This document shows, piece after piece, positions 9,310-16,757 of a stretch of DNA of 64,000 bases. This DNA is from CAXMQZ01 sp963707075. Lineage in GTDB: Bacteria > Acidobacteriota > Thermoanaerobaculia > Multivoradales > JAHEKO01. Within the stretch, counting starts at the first letter, position 1; each line of letters starts with the position of its first letter. The notes beneath the pieces were generated by a model, which made no database searches, was not told the DNA's origin, and saw nothing but the letters and a program-made list of their open reading frames with translations. A program made the translations under genes and the position numbers. The DNA lies in contig CAVPOX010000001.1 in NCBI GenBank assembly GCA_963707075.1, forward strand, positions 124,001-188,000, in the 5' to 3' direction.

Positions 9310-10893
9310 ATGGGGCTACTTCTGCATCACTCGATCGAGGAAGCGGCCGAGCGCTGTCCCGATCACGAGGCCTTTCGCTTTCGCGGGAGTAGCCTGACCT
9401 ATGCGTCGCTGGCCGGGCGCTCCAACCAGCTGGCGAATTTCCTTCGCAACAGGGGAGTACGGTCCATGGACCGTGTCGGGATCTACATGCTCAAAGGGCT
9501 CGAGCTGCCCGTTGCCCTCTACGGCATCCTGAAGGCCGGTGGTGCATATGTGCCGATCGATCCTGGAGCTCCCCGGTCACGCATCGAGGCGATCCTGAAG
9601 GACTGCGATATCCGGCACCTTGTGACCAACGATTCTCGCGCTCGTCAGGCTGCGAGCCTGGCACGGGAGGTATCCACGCTCGAGTGCGTTGTGGGATCGA
9701 AGGTCGAGGAAACCCGGTGCGACACTCGATTCCACAGCTGGAGTGACATCGAGGCTGGCGAATCGAGCGACCCGCGAGCTCGGATCACCGAGCACGACCT
9801 GGCCTACATCATGTACACCTCTGGATCGACGGGGGTGCCGAAGGGACTGATGCACACGCACCACAGCGGCATGAGCTACGCGCGTCTCTCGGCCAGGACC
9901 TATGGCGTCCGCTCTACAGATCGATTGGCCAATCATTCGCCGCTCCATTTCGACATGTCGACCTTCGAGTACCTCACCGGTCCGCTGTGCGCGGCGACAA
10001 CCGTGATCGTGCCCGAGGAGACGACGCTGTTCCCGGTCAGCCTGGCCGAGCTGATCGAACGCGAGAGAGTGACCTTCTGGTACTCGGTCCCCCTGGCTTT
10101 GATTCAGTTGATCACGCAGGGCGAGCTCGCGCGCTTCGATTGCAGTTGCTTGCGTTGGGTCCTCTTCGGCGGCGAGCCCTTTCCACCAAAATACCTTTGG
10201 CGCCTGATGCGCGCCTGGCCCCAGGCCAGGTTCTCCAACTCGTATGGCCCAGCCGAAGTCAATCAGTGCACCTACTACCATGTCCCATCCGAGGACATGG
10301 ACTCGCCGGACCCCATCCCCATCGGTCGTGTCTGGGAGGGGGCCGAGGGCCTGATTGTCGACGCGGACGACGAAGCCGTGGCGCCGGGAGCGACCGGCGA
10401 GCTGCTGATCCGGGCTCCGACCATGATGCGCGGCTACTGGGCACGGCCGGATCTGAACGCAGCTGCATTCCTGAGTCGGGAGCCGCTACCGAATTTCCAG
10501 AAGCGGTTCTATCGGACCGGTGACCTGGTGCGTCGGCGTGAGGATGGCAATTTGCAGTTCCTCGGTCGCAAAGACCGTCAGATCAAGGTGCGGGGCTATC
10601 GGGTGGAGCTCGACGAGGTCGAAAATGTGCTGGGTGCGCTGAGGGAGGTGTCGGAAGCTGCGGTTGTCGCCATTGCGAGGGGAGAGGGCGAGAAGGAGAT
10701 CGTCGGAGCGGTTTCTGCGACACCTGGGGTCGACTGCGACGTGGCGCAGGTACGGCAGAAGATTGCCGAACTGCTGCCCCCCTATGCGATACCCCAAAGG
10801 ATCGAGTTGCTCGTGCAGTTTCCTCGCACTGGCAGCGGCAAGATCGACCGCCGGGCACTCGCCGAACGACTGGAGCAGAACAGGTCCGACTAG
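9310..10893 (+). CDS. Stand-alone amino acid adenylation enzyme (PltF-like)
   Basis: A 527-residue single adenylation domain without a fused carrier. Seen: YTSGSTGVPKG (A3), HFDMSTFE (A4), SNSYGPAE (A5), RTGDL (A7), KVRGYRVELDEVE (A8) and the catalytic Lys in GSGKIDRR (A10). Pocket residues by eye are D-M-F-Y-L-G-S-Q-C-K. This shares D, Y, L, C and K with the prolyl code of PltF-type enzymes as I remember it, and WYSVP and CTYYHVP also resemble that family. It is transcribed toward the free carrier-protein gene on the other strand, the obvious partner for loading. It activates an amino or aryl acid as an acyl-AMP and transfers it to a carrier thiol. Enzyme class is secure; substrate is not. 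Confidence 0.92.
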   Translation: MGLLLHHSIEEAAERCPDHEAFRFRGSSLTYASLAGRSNQLANFLRNRGVRSMDRVGIYMLKGLELPVALYGILKAGGAYVPIDPGAPRSRIEAILKDCDIRHLVTNDSRARQAASLAREVSTLECVVGSKVEETRCDTRFHSWSDIEAGESSDPRARITEHDLAYIMYTSGSTGVPKGLMHTHHSGMSYARLSARTYGVRSTDRLANHSPLHFDMSTFEYLTGPLCAATTVIVPEETTLFPVSLAELIERERVTFWYSVPLALIQLITQGELARFDCSCLRWVLFGGEPFPPKYLWRLMRAWPQARFSNSYGPAEVNQCTYYHVPSEDMDSPDPIPIGRVWEGAEGLIVDADDEAVAPGATGELLIRAPTMMRGYWARPDLNAAAFLSREPLPNFQKRFYRTGDLVRRREDGNLQFLGRKDRQIKVRGYRVELDEVENVLGALREVSEAAVVAIARGEGEKEIVGAVSATPGVDCDVAQVRQKIAELLPPYAIPQRIELLVQFPRTGSGKIDRRALAERLEQNRSD

Positions 10894-10912
10894 AGCCGCG
10901 ACCTGGAGGTCT

Positions 10913-11191
10913 TCAGGCTCGATCCTCGAGCTTGTCGCTCAGGTAGTCCGCCATTACCCTGACGGACCGAAAGTTGTCCGGCACCCTCTCGATCAGGGGA
11001 ATATCGATCTCGAGCGTCTTCTCCAGGTGTGCGATCAGACGCATGATCCCCAGCGAATCGACATGACCACTGGCAAAGAGATTGTCCTCGGGATCGATCT
11101 CCAGATCGACAGAGGCCACGATCTGCTCGCGGATAAAGTCGATGATGACCTGCTGTAGCTGATCTGCTTGCACGATCGTGTCGACTCCCAT
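10913..11191 (-). CDS. Free-standing acyl/peptidyl carrier protein
   Basis: A 92-residue acidic four-helix carrier protein. The phosphopantetheine attachment site is the Ser in HVDSLGIMRL, near residue 44. Length and composition fit PltL-type peptidyl carriers or acyl carriers of biosynthetic loci. It lies 12 bases downstream of the HupE/UreJ-like gene, so it appears to be the last gene of a minus-strand unit with that gene and the glycosyltransferase. It converges on the stand-alone adenylation gene (19 bases apart), its likely loading enzyme. What acyl group it carries and which enzyme takes it over are not visible. Confidence 0.88.
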   Translation of the reverse strand: MGVDTIVQADQLQQVIIDFIREQIVASVDLEIDPEDNLFASGHVDSLGIMRLIAHLEKTLEIDIPLIERVPDNFRSVRVMADYLSDKLEDRA

Positions 11192-11203
11192 TCTCGCCGC
11201 GGA

Positions 11204-12370
11204 TCAGGCGAGTCCGAAGGCTCTTTGCACGAACCAGTATCCCGCAATCAATATCAGCACTGCCGAGCAGGTCTTGAGCACCAGAGGCACATAGGCGGGT
11301 CGCTTGCGGAGCATCCAGAGGAACGGGAAGAGGGCGATAACAATGGCCACCTGACCGAGCTCCACACCCACGTTGAAGGCCACGACACTCTTGAGCAGGT
11401 CTCCCATGCGGAAGGGGAGATGCCCCATCACCGAGGCGAACCCGAGACCATGGAAAAGGCCGAGGAAGAGGATGACCCAGAGCGCCCCGCCGCGAACTCT
11501 GTCGGCAATGTTGTTCCAGGCCACCAGAATGATCGACAGGGCGATCATCGACTCGACGAAGCGCGAGGGCACGCTGAGCAGGCCCAAAGCCGCCAGCAGC
11601 AGAGTGATCGAATGCGCGAACGTAAAGACCGTGATGATCTTCAGCAGATTCCATAGGGCCGTGTGGAAATCCTCCACCGGTTTCCAGGTGCCGTTTTCGT
11701 GATAGAGCACCGTCGGCAGGATCAGCGCGATCAGGAAAAGAATGTGATCGATGCCGATCCAGATGTGCAGGACCCCCTGTTTGATCATCCCCTTGGGCGT
11801 GATCAGGCCAGGAACCGCGGTCAGATCCAGGGTCTGCTCGCTGTTGCTCGGGCCGAAGACCATGGCGGTGTATTCCGGCCCGTATTCCTCGTCGGTCTTG
11901 GCGTTGGTTTCGACCAGGAGGAGACCTCGATGAAAGCGGTCGTCCTCGTAGAAGCCATCGTGCCGAAAATCCAACCTGTCCGGCAGAGGCCCTGTCTCGG
12001 CCCGGAACAGGTACTTTGCGTATGAGCCTTGCGGCAGTTTCAGAACGTCGGTGCCGGTGAACTCGAGGACGTAGGGCTCTCCGCCCTCCGGCCCGATCGA
12101 AAAGTTGTCGCGCAAGTACTCATGCACCCTGGGTGCGGAGGTCGCCACTTGTTGGGCTGCCTGCGGTCCCTTGGGTATCTCCAACCCCAGTTTCTGCTCG
12201 AGATCCTCGAAGTTGATCTCGAAGTGACCATCGATCGAGGTTTCACGGAAATTGATGAAGATGTAGTCCTCACCGAGAGCATGAGCCCGGATGGCACTGG
12301 GCATACCCACCAGTCCCAGCAAGAGGGCCATGGCTACGAGTCGACTGAGATATCGGTTGAGTTGACGCAT
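11204..12370 (-). CDS. HupE/UreJ-like membrane protein
   Basis: 388 residues from the ATG at 12370. An N-terminal signal or anchor segment (residues about 8-30) ends in AHA, followed by an extracytoplasmic domain of about 190 residues (starting GEDYIF). The C-terminal half holds five to six membrane segments with HIWIGIDHILFL, FAHSITLLL and LFHGLGFAS. The HxxxGxDH and FHGLGFA motifs are those of the HupE/UreJ family, whose better studied members move nickel or copper/cobalt; in the longer two-domain version the role is unknown. It sits between a glycosyltransferase and a carrier protein in the peptide locus, so it might serve self-protection or metal supply, but this is a guess. Family assignment is good, function is not. 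Confidence 0.82.
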   Translation of the reverse strand: MRQLNRYLSRLVAMALLLGLVGMPSAIRAHALGEDYIFINFRETSIDGHFEINFEDLEQKLGLEIPKGPQAAQQVATSAPRVHEYLRDNFSIGPEGGEPYVLEFTGTDVLKLPQGSYAKYLFRAETGPLPDRLDFRHDGFYEDDRFHRGLLLVETNAKTDEEYGPEYTAMVFGPSNSEQTLDLTAVPGLITPKGMIKQGVLHIWIGIDHILFLIALILPTVLYHENGTWKPVEDFHTALWNLLKIITVFTFAHSITLLLAALGLLSVPSRFVESMIALSIILVAWNNIADRVRGGALWVILFLGLFHGLGFASVMGHLPFRMGDLLKSVVAFNVGVELGQVAIVIALFPFLWMLRKRPAYVPLVLKTCSAVLILIAGYWFVQRAFGLA

Positions 12371-12411
12371 CGCTCTGAAGAGGCATACGGTGCCATGACG
12401 CAAAACGGTTG

Positions 12412-13764
12412 TCAATGCTCAGTTGGGCGGGTCGTGCCTGGTGGCAGTAGGCTTTCGACCGCCCGGACGGCCCGTGCCTCGGAGTCGTAGGCCTCCAGCA
12501 GTCGGCGCATCTTTGCGACACGCTGGCGGAGTGACTTGTCGCCCAGCACATGCCGGATATGCGATTGCATTGTCGAGGCATCGTCGTGGTCCTTGTCTCC
12601 GACGAGTCCCAGACCGTGGAAGCCAACGCGTGCCGCGTTACCGTTTTGGTCGTTGAACTGCAGCGAATAGACGACCATCGCTACGCCCCGATGAATGCAC
12701 TCGGAGATGCTGGTACCAGCGTTGATGACCGCGCAGTCGGCATCGTCGAGAACTTCCATTTGGGGTACCCAGTCGAAGGCGTGGACATTGCCGGGCAGGG
12801 AGCTCAGTCCGTCGGCCGTCAAATTCCCACCCAGTGCCAAGATCATCTCCCACTTCGACTCGCGGCCAACCGCCTCGGCGATACGAGCCACGAAGCCCCG
12901 GTCCGCAGCGATGAAGGTGCTGAGCGAGCAGAGGATCAGGGCTTCGCTACCTCCCGAGCGCCGCCGCCTGTAGATGGCATCGAGCCGGGAGCGCGTGTCG
13001 GGGGACAGACTTTCTCCCGTACGCGCCTGTTGCACGAGGGCGCCACAGTGTTGCGTCAGTGGGTCCGGGTGAGGGGAAAAATCCAGCTCGCTCGGCGTCA
13101 GCGACAGCACCGGAAGTCGGCGATAGGAGAAGGGAATCAGCCAGTTCCAGAGGGTGATTTCGTCGCGCAACCGAATACCCTCGTTTTCGGCCAGTTGGTG
13201 GAGCATGGATATCTTGTCCCGGCCTCGGGTCCGCAGTCGTGCGCCCAAGCGCTTGAGCAGCTTGCCCAGTCGGAACCGCATCCAGAGCCACTCGATTCCA
13301 GGAGTGGATCCTCGCCAGCTTCGGCCGGGAATGACCGGGGAATGAAGGGGAGGTACGCGCGGTCGTTTGATGATCGAGATGAAGGGGCTCAGCAGCCCGA
13401 TCGGCAGTCCCATGGGGATGCACCGCAGGATGTGGGCGTGGAGCTCGATGTCGATCAACAACAGATCGGGCTCGATCTCCTGAACCGTTGCCGGTAGGTC
13501 GGATACACCCATGGCCGCGATCGCCGCCTGTAGCCGTTGTTGGTGCGGACCCTGGTCGTGACCGAGGTCGGAATCATGCTCATCCGGGAGGTGGCTCGGC
13601 GGCAGTTGCACGTAGGGCAGGCCGGTCGCTGAGGCCCGCGGGCCGATTTCGTCGGGGCTCGCATAAACCACGCTGTGGCCGGCCTGGCTCAATTGCGTTG
13701 CCAGGGTGGCGCAAGCACGGAACATGGCCACACGTCCGTGGGTGATGACGAGGATCTTGGCCAT
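12412..13764 (-). CDS. UGT/MGT-like glycosyltransferase
   Basis: 450 residues from the ATG at 13764 (start MAKILVITHGRVAMF, the nucleotide-sugar enzyme N-terminal Rossmann fold). The C-terminal half carries the donor-site pattern of GT1 enzymes: FDWVPQMEVL, then INAGTSISECIHRG and the following Q-F-N-D-Q-N-G-N-A-A-R stretch, which corresponds to the HGG...DQ..NA.R motif of UGTs. The usual His of HGG is replaced by Asn (NAG). No signal peptide or membrane segment. It is divergent from the ABC exporter gene and upstream of the HupE-like gene. In the peptide locus it may glycosylate the product, possibly for tailoring or self-resistance. The acceptor is unknown. Confidence 0.85.
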   Translation of the reverse strand: MAKILVITHGRVAMFRACATLATQLSQAGHSVVYASPDEIGPRASATGLPYVQLPPSHLPDEHDSDLGHDQGPHQQRLQAAIAAMGVSDLPATVQEIEPDLLLIDIELHAHILRCIPMGLPIGLLSPFISIIKRPRVPPLHSPVIPGRSWRGSTPGIEWLWMRFRLGKLLKRLGARLRTRGRDKISMLHQLAENEGIRLRDEITLWNWLIPFSYRRLPVLSLTPSELDFSPHPDPLTQHCGALVQQARTGESLSPDTRSRLDAIYRRRRSGGSEALILCSLSTFIAADRGFVARIAEAVGRESKWEMILALGGNLTADGLSSLPGNVHAFDWVPQMEVLDDADCAVINAGTSISECIHRGVAMVVYSLQFNDQNGNAARVGFHGLGLVGDKDHDDASTMQSHIRHVLGDKSLRQRVAKMRRLLEAYDSEARAVRAVESLLPPGTTRPTEH

Positions 13765-13847
13765 GGTCGGAGAATCCGGACAGATCCGGAACCGATAGCT
13801 TGTCACGCAGCGCCGATGGAAGGGGGCAAGGGGCTACAATCCCATCC

Positions 13848-15644
13848 ATGCTGGTCGAGTTGGGCAAACTGCGGGAGCTGCTGGAGAGGCGGGACATCCT
13901 TCAGTTCGGTCTGGTCTTCGCGGCCATCCTCTTCACGGCGCTGTTCGAGGTCGTGGGGATCGCGGCGATCCTGCCGTTCATGCGTCTGGTGGCGCAACCG
14001 GAAACCCTCCACACCAATGAGTGGCTGAGTCGGATCTACACCGCTGCCGGCTTCACCTCCGAGCGCACCATGCTGATCTGGATGGGTGTCGCGGTGATCG
14101 TGCTCGTCTCGATCTCGCGATTATCCGCCGCCTTCACCGTGTGGCTGACGAACCGATCGGTCTGGTCAATGGCGCATCGACTGTCGGTGCGGCTGCTCGA
14201 GCGTTATCTGCAGCTACCCTATGAGTTCTTCCTGACTCACAATTCGGCTGAGCTGCTCAAGAAGCTGGTGGCGGATGTCAACAATCTGGTGACCGGCGTT
14301 CTCCTGGCGGGGAGTACCTTCATCGCGCAGCTGGTGGTGGCCCTGTCCATCTTCAGTTTGCTGCTGATCGTGCAACCTCGGCTGGCACTGGTAGCGTTTG
14401 GTTTGTTCGGCGGTGCCTACCTCTTGCTGCATCTTGTCCGGCACACCCTGCTGACGCGGCTCGGCCGCGAGCGCATCGCGGCCGACAATGTGCGATTCCG
14501 CACATTTTCAGAGGCATTGACGGGAATCAAGGCGATCCGTACCGAAGGAGCAGGCAACTACTTCCTGGATCGTTTCGAGGCCGCGTCGAAGCGTTTCACT
14601 GGTGTGCAACCGAAGATTCAGCTCGTCTCACTGATCCCACGCTACATCATCGAGATTCTGGCATTCGGCGGCATCCTGGCTATCGTGCTCTACCTACTGG
14701 TGACCGGTGGAGAGATTGTCAGCGCCATTCCAATGCTCAGCTTGTTTGCGCTGGCCGCATACCGCATGCTGCCGGCTCTGCACGAAGCTTTTCTGGCCGG
14801 CGCCCAGGTGAGCCAGAACCTTCCGGCGATCGACGAGGTTTACGAGGACATGGCGGGCGAAGCGGTGATCGAGACCATTCTCGAACCCGAGCCAGCCAGG
14901 ATGGATATGCGAGATCGCATCTCTCTACGCTCGGTGTCCTTCCAATACAGCGCGGGCCAGCTCCCTGTCGTTTCCGATATCGATATCGAGATCCCGCGAA
15001 GATCCCGAGTCGCCTTTGTGGGCTCGACTGGTGCGGGCAAATCGACGTTGGTCGACATCGTCGTCGGGCTTCTCATGCCACAGAAAGGCGATCTTTGTGT
15101 CGATGATGTGCCGATCAACTCCGACAACGTGGCGTCGTGGTTGCGCCTGGTGGCCTACGTGCCGCAGGAGGTGTTTCTCTACGATGCGACCGTGACAGAG
15201 AACATCGCCTTCGGTCTCGAGCCCGAAGAGATCGATGGGCAACGGGTGCGCGAAGCGGCCCGTATCGCTCAGCTGGACAGCTTTATCGCCGAGGAGATGC
15301 CGAGTGGCTATGACACGCTGATCGGAGAGCGCGGCGTGCGCCTCAGCGGAGGTCAGCGCCAGCGTCTCGGTCTGGCCAGAGCGATCTACCGGCGACCCGA
15401 GGTGCTGATCCTGGACGAGGCGACCAGTGCACTCGATGGCATCACGGAGGAGGCGTTGCTCTCCTCGCTCCACAACCACTTCCCTGACCTGACGGTCATC
15501 ATGATTGCCCACCGTCTGTCGACAGTGAAGCTCTGCCACGCGATTCATCTGATCGAGCAGGGCCGGATCGTCGATTCGGGTACCTATGCCGAGCTCCTGG
15601 CCTCCAACCGCACGTTCCAACGGATGGTGCAGCGGACTTCTTGA
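13848..15644 (+). CDS. ABC exporter, fused membrane and ATPase domains
   Basis: 598 residues from the ATG at 13848. Six membrane segments fill residues about 20-310 (type I exporter fold), then an ATPase domain with Walker A GSTGAGKST (392-400), signature LSGGQ (499-503), Walker B LILDEA with Asp near 523, and the H-loop in MIAHRLS. MsbA/McjD-like half-transporter that would work as a homodimer. A TACAAT box at 13835-13840 lies 7 bases before the ATG, again suggesting a very short leader. Position next to the glycosyltransferase and NRPS genes makes export of the peptide the likely job; lipid or polysaccharide export is the alternative. The stop codon overlaps the -35 box of the his leader promoter. 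Confidence 0.93.
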   Translation: MLVELGKLRELLERRDILQFGLVFAAILFTALFEVVGIAAILPFMRLVAQPETLHTNEWLSRIYTAAGFTSERTMLIWMGVAVIVLVSISRLSAAFTVWLTNRSVWSMAHRLSVRLLERYLQLPYEFFLTHNSAELLKKLVADVNNLVTGVLLAGSTFIAQLVVALSIFSLLLIVQPRLALVAFGLFGGAYLLLHLVRHTLLTRLGRERIAADNVRFRTFSEALTGIKAIRTEGAGNYFLDRFEAASKRFTGVQPKIQLVSLIPRYIIEILAFGGILAIVLYLLVTGGEIVSAIPMLSLFALAAYRMLPALHEAFLAGAQVSQNLPAIDEVYEDMAGEAVIETILEPEPARMDMRDRISLRSVSFQYSAGQLPVVSDIDIEIPRRSRVAFVGSTGAGKSTLVDIVVGLLMPQKGDLCVDDVPINSDNVASWLRLVAYVPQEVFLYDATVTENIAFGLEPEEIDGQRVREAARIAQLDSFIAEEMPSGYDTLIGERGVRLSGGQRQRLGLARAIYRRPEVLILDEATSALDGITEEALLSSLHNHFPDLTVIMIAHRLSTVKLCHAIHLIEQGRIVDSGTYAELLASNRTFQRMVQRTS

Positions 15645-15670
15645 CTTTGGTGAATCCCATCCCTTAGGCT
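15641..15670 (+). promoter_or_regulatory. Candidate his operon promoter
   Basis: TTGACT at 15641-15646 and TAGGCT at 15665-15670, 18 bases apart. The expected start site near 15677 lies about 3 bases before the leader-peptide ATG. The -35 box overlaps the stop codon of the ABC exporter gene. Position directly before the leader peptide supports it; no experimental support. Confidence 0.55.
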
Positions 15671-15679
15671 CACCCCGAC

Positions 15680-15745
15680 ATGAAGACGCCCAAGTCACGG
15701 CACCATCATCATCATCATGCACATACCCCGCTTGGGGTCGAGTGA
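15680..15745 (+). CDS. hisL: Histidine operon leader peptide
   Basis: A 21-codon reading frame, ATG at 15680 and TGA at 15743. It encodes MKTPKSR, then six His, Ala, His, then TPLGVE. Seven of eight consecutive codons are His, six of them CAT although the surroundings are GC-rich. It ends 32 bases before a Rho-independent terminator and lies directly upstream of hisG. This is the classical arrangement of translation-coupled attenuation: when charged tRNA-His is scarce, the ribosome stalls in the His run and the terminator does not form. There is almost no room for a Shine-Dalgarno site after the predicted start of transcription, so leaderless initiation is likely. Confidence 0.9.
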   Translation: MKTPKSRHHHHHHAHTPLGVE

Positions 15746-15757
15746 TGGTGTAGACCC
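15735..15757 (+). promoter_or_regulatory. Candidate pause or competing hairpin of the his attenuator
   Basis: GGGTC at 15735-15739 can pair with GACCC at 15753-15757 around the leader stop codon. It lies between the His codons and the terminator stem, where a pause or antiterminator element would be expected. Only 5 base pairs are visible, so this is a weak call that needs folding. Confidence 0.4.
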
Positions 15758-15777
15758 AATCAACGTCTGAATCCAAA

Positions 15778-15810
15778 GCCGGCCTCGAGATGGCCGGCGT
15801 TTTCTTTTCT
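15778..15810 (+). terminator. Rho-independent attenuator terminator of the his operon
   Basis: GCCGGCC at 15778-15784 pairs perfectly with GGCCGGC at 15792-15798 (7 bp, loop TCGAGAT), followed by GTTTTCTTTTCT. It stands between the His-rich leader peptide and hisG, with 54 bases left to the hisG start, so it must be read through for the operon to be expressed. Its place and the leader peptide make it an attenuator and not a simple gene-end terminator. Confidence 0.88.
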
Positions 15811-15864
15811 ACCTTCTCCACTGCAACGCCAACCGGTCAGCTCGAGGTCGCCAGGAGGCCCGAA

Positions 15865-16740
15865 ATGACCATCGATCCCGAAGAACCCACGTTGAGACTG
15901 GCCGTCCCCAAGGGACGGATGCAGGAAGGGGTGGTTCGCCTGCTTGGCGAAGCCGGCATCCAGCTGATTTCCTCCGCTCGCAACTACCGACCGACCGTTT
16001 CCCTGCCGCATTGTGAGGTCAAGATCCTCAAGCCGCAGAGCATCGTCGAGATGCTGCACATGGGGTCGAGGGATGTGGGTTTCACCGGCATGGACTGGGT
16101 AGCCGAGCTGGACGGAGAGCTCGTGCAGGTGCTGGATACCGGGTTGGATCCCGTACGCCTGGTCGCAGCCGTACCGCGCGAGTTACTGGCCCAAGGTCTC
16201 GAGTCACGTGAGCACCTCGTGGTGGCTTCGGAGTATGAGCGCCTGACGCGCCGGTGGATCCATGAGCGTGGGTTACAGGCGCAGTTTCTGCGTTCCTACG
16301 GTGCGACCGAGGTCTTGCCGCCCGAAGACGCGGATCTCATTGTCGACAACACCGCCTCCGGTTCCACGCTCGAAGCCAATGGCTTGAAGGTGATCGACGA
16401 GGTCATGCGTTCTTCGACGTGTCTTTATGCGAGTCCCATTGCCCTCGACGACCCGATCAAACGGCAGCGGATCGAAGATTTCGTGCTCTTGCTGTCGTCG
16501 GTGATCGAGGCGCGCAAGCGGGTGATGGTCGAGGTCAATGTCGATCAATCACGGCTCGATGCCATCCTGCAGGCTCTGCCCTGCATGCGGGAACCGACCG
16601 TTTCTCCTCTGGCCGGCGGCCACGGGTTTGCCGTCAAGGCCGCGGTCTTGCGTTCGGAGCTGCCCGAGGTCGTGCCGCGAGTCAAGGCCCTGGGGGGAAC
16701 CGATGTCGTGGTCACCCAACTGGGACAGATCGTTCCGTGA
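15865..16740 (+). CDS. hisG: ATP phosphoribosyltransferase, long form
   Basis: First step of histidine synthesis: ATP plus PRPP to phosphoribosyl-ATP. The start at 15865 is set by AGGAGG at 15853-15858, 6 bases upstream; an in-frame ATG at 15790 lies inside the terminator stem and is not credible. The 291-residue length indicates the long type with a C-terminal regulatory domain that binds histidine, so no HisZ is needed. Seen: LAVPKGRMQEG at the N-terminus, FTGMDWVAEL, and the PRPP-binding loop DLIVDNTASGSTLEANGL. The C-terminal part (about 215-291) matches the regulatory domain, with GHGFAVKAAV and GGTDVVVTQLGQIV. First gene after the attenuator; 17 bases to hisC. Confidence 0.96.
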   Translation: MTIDPEEPTLRLAVPKGRMQEGVVRLLGEAGIQLISSARNYRPTVSLPHCEVKILKPQSIVEMLHMGSRDVGFTGMDWVAELDGELVQVLDTGLDPVRLVAAVPRELLAQGLESREHLVVASEYERLTRRWIHERGLQAQFLRSYGATEVLPPEDADLIVDNTASGSTLEANGLKVIDEVMRSSTCLYASPIALDDPIKRQRIEDFVLLLSSVIEARKRVMVEVNVDQSRLDAILQALPCMREPTVSPLAGGHGFAVKAAVLRSELPEVVPRVKALGGTDVVVTQLGQIVP

Positions 16741-16757
16741 GGTCAGGAGAAATCATC

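Noticed and set aside
15701..15724. CAC(CAT)5 run taken as a cloned His tag or a microsatellite
   Set aside because: It sits in a small translated frame with start, stop, promoter and a downstream terminator right before hisG, which is explained by attenuation. Nothing vector-like is nearby.
15790..15864. An upstream in-frame start for hisG
   Set aside because: The ATG lies within the terminator stem and has no ribosome site; the ATG at 15865 has AGGAGG at ideal spacing.
16419..16757. An N-terminal extension of the hisC frame beginning inside hisG
   Set aside because: It overlaps hisG by over 300 bases. The ATG at 16758 has AGGAGA upstream and begins where the HisC domain begins.
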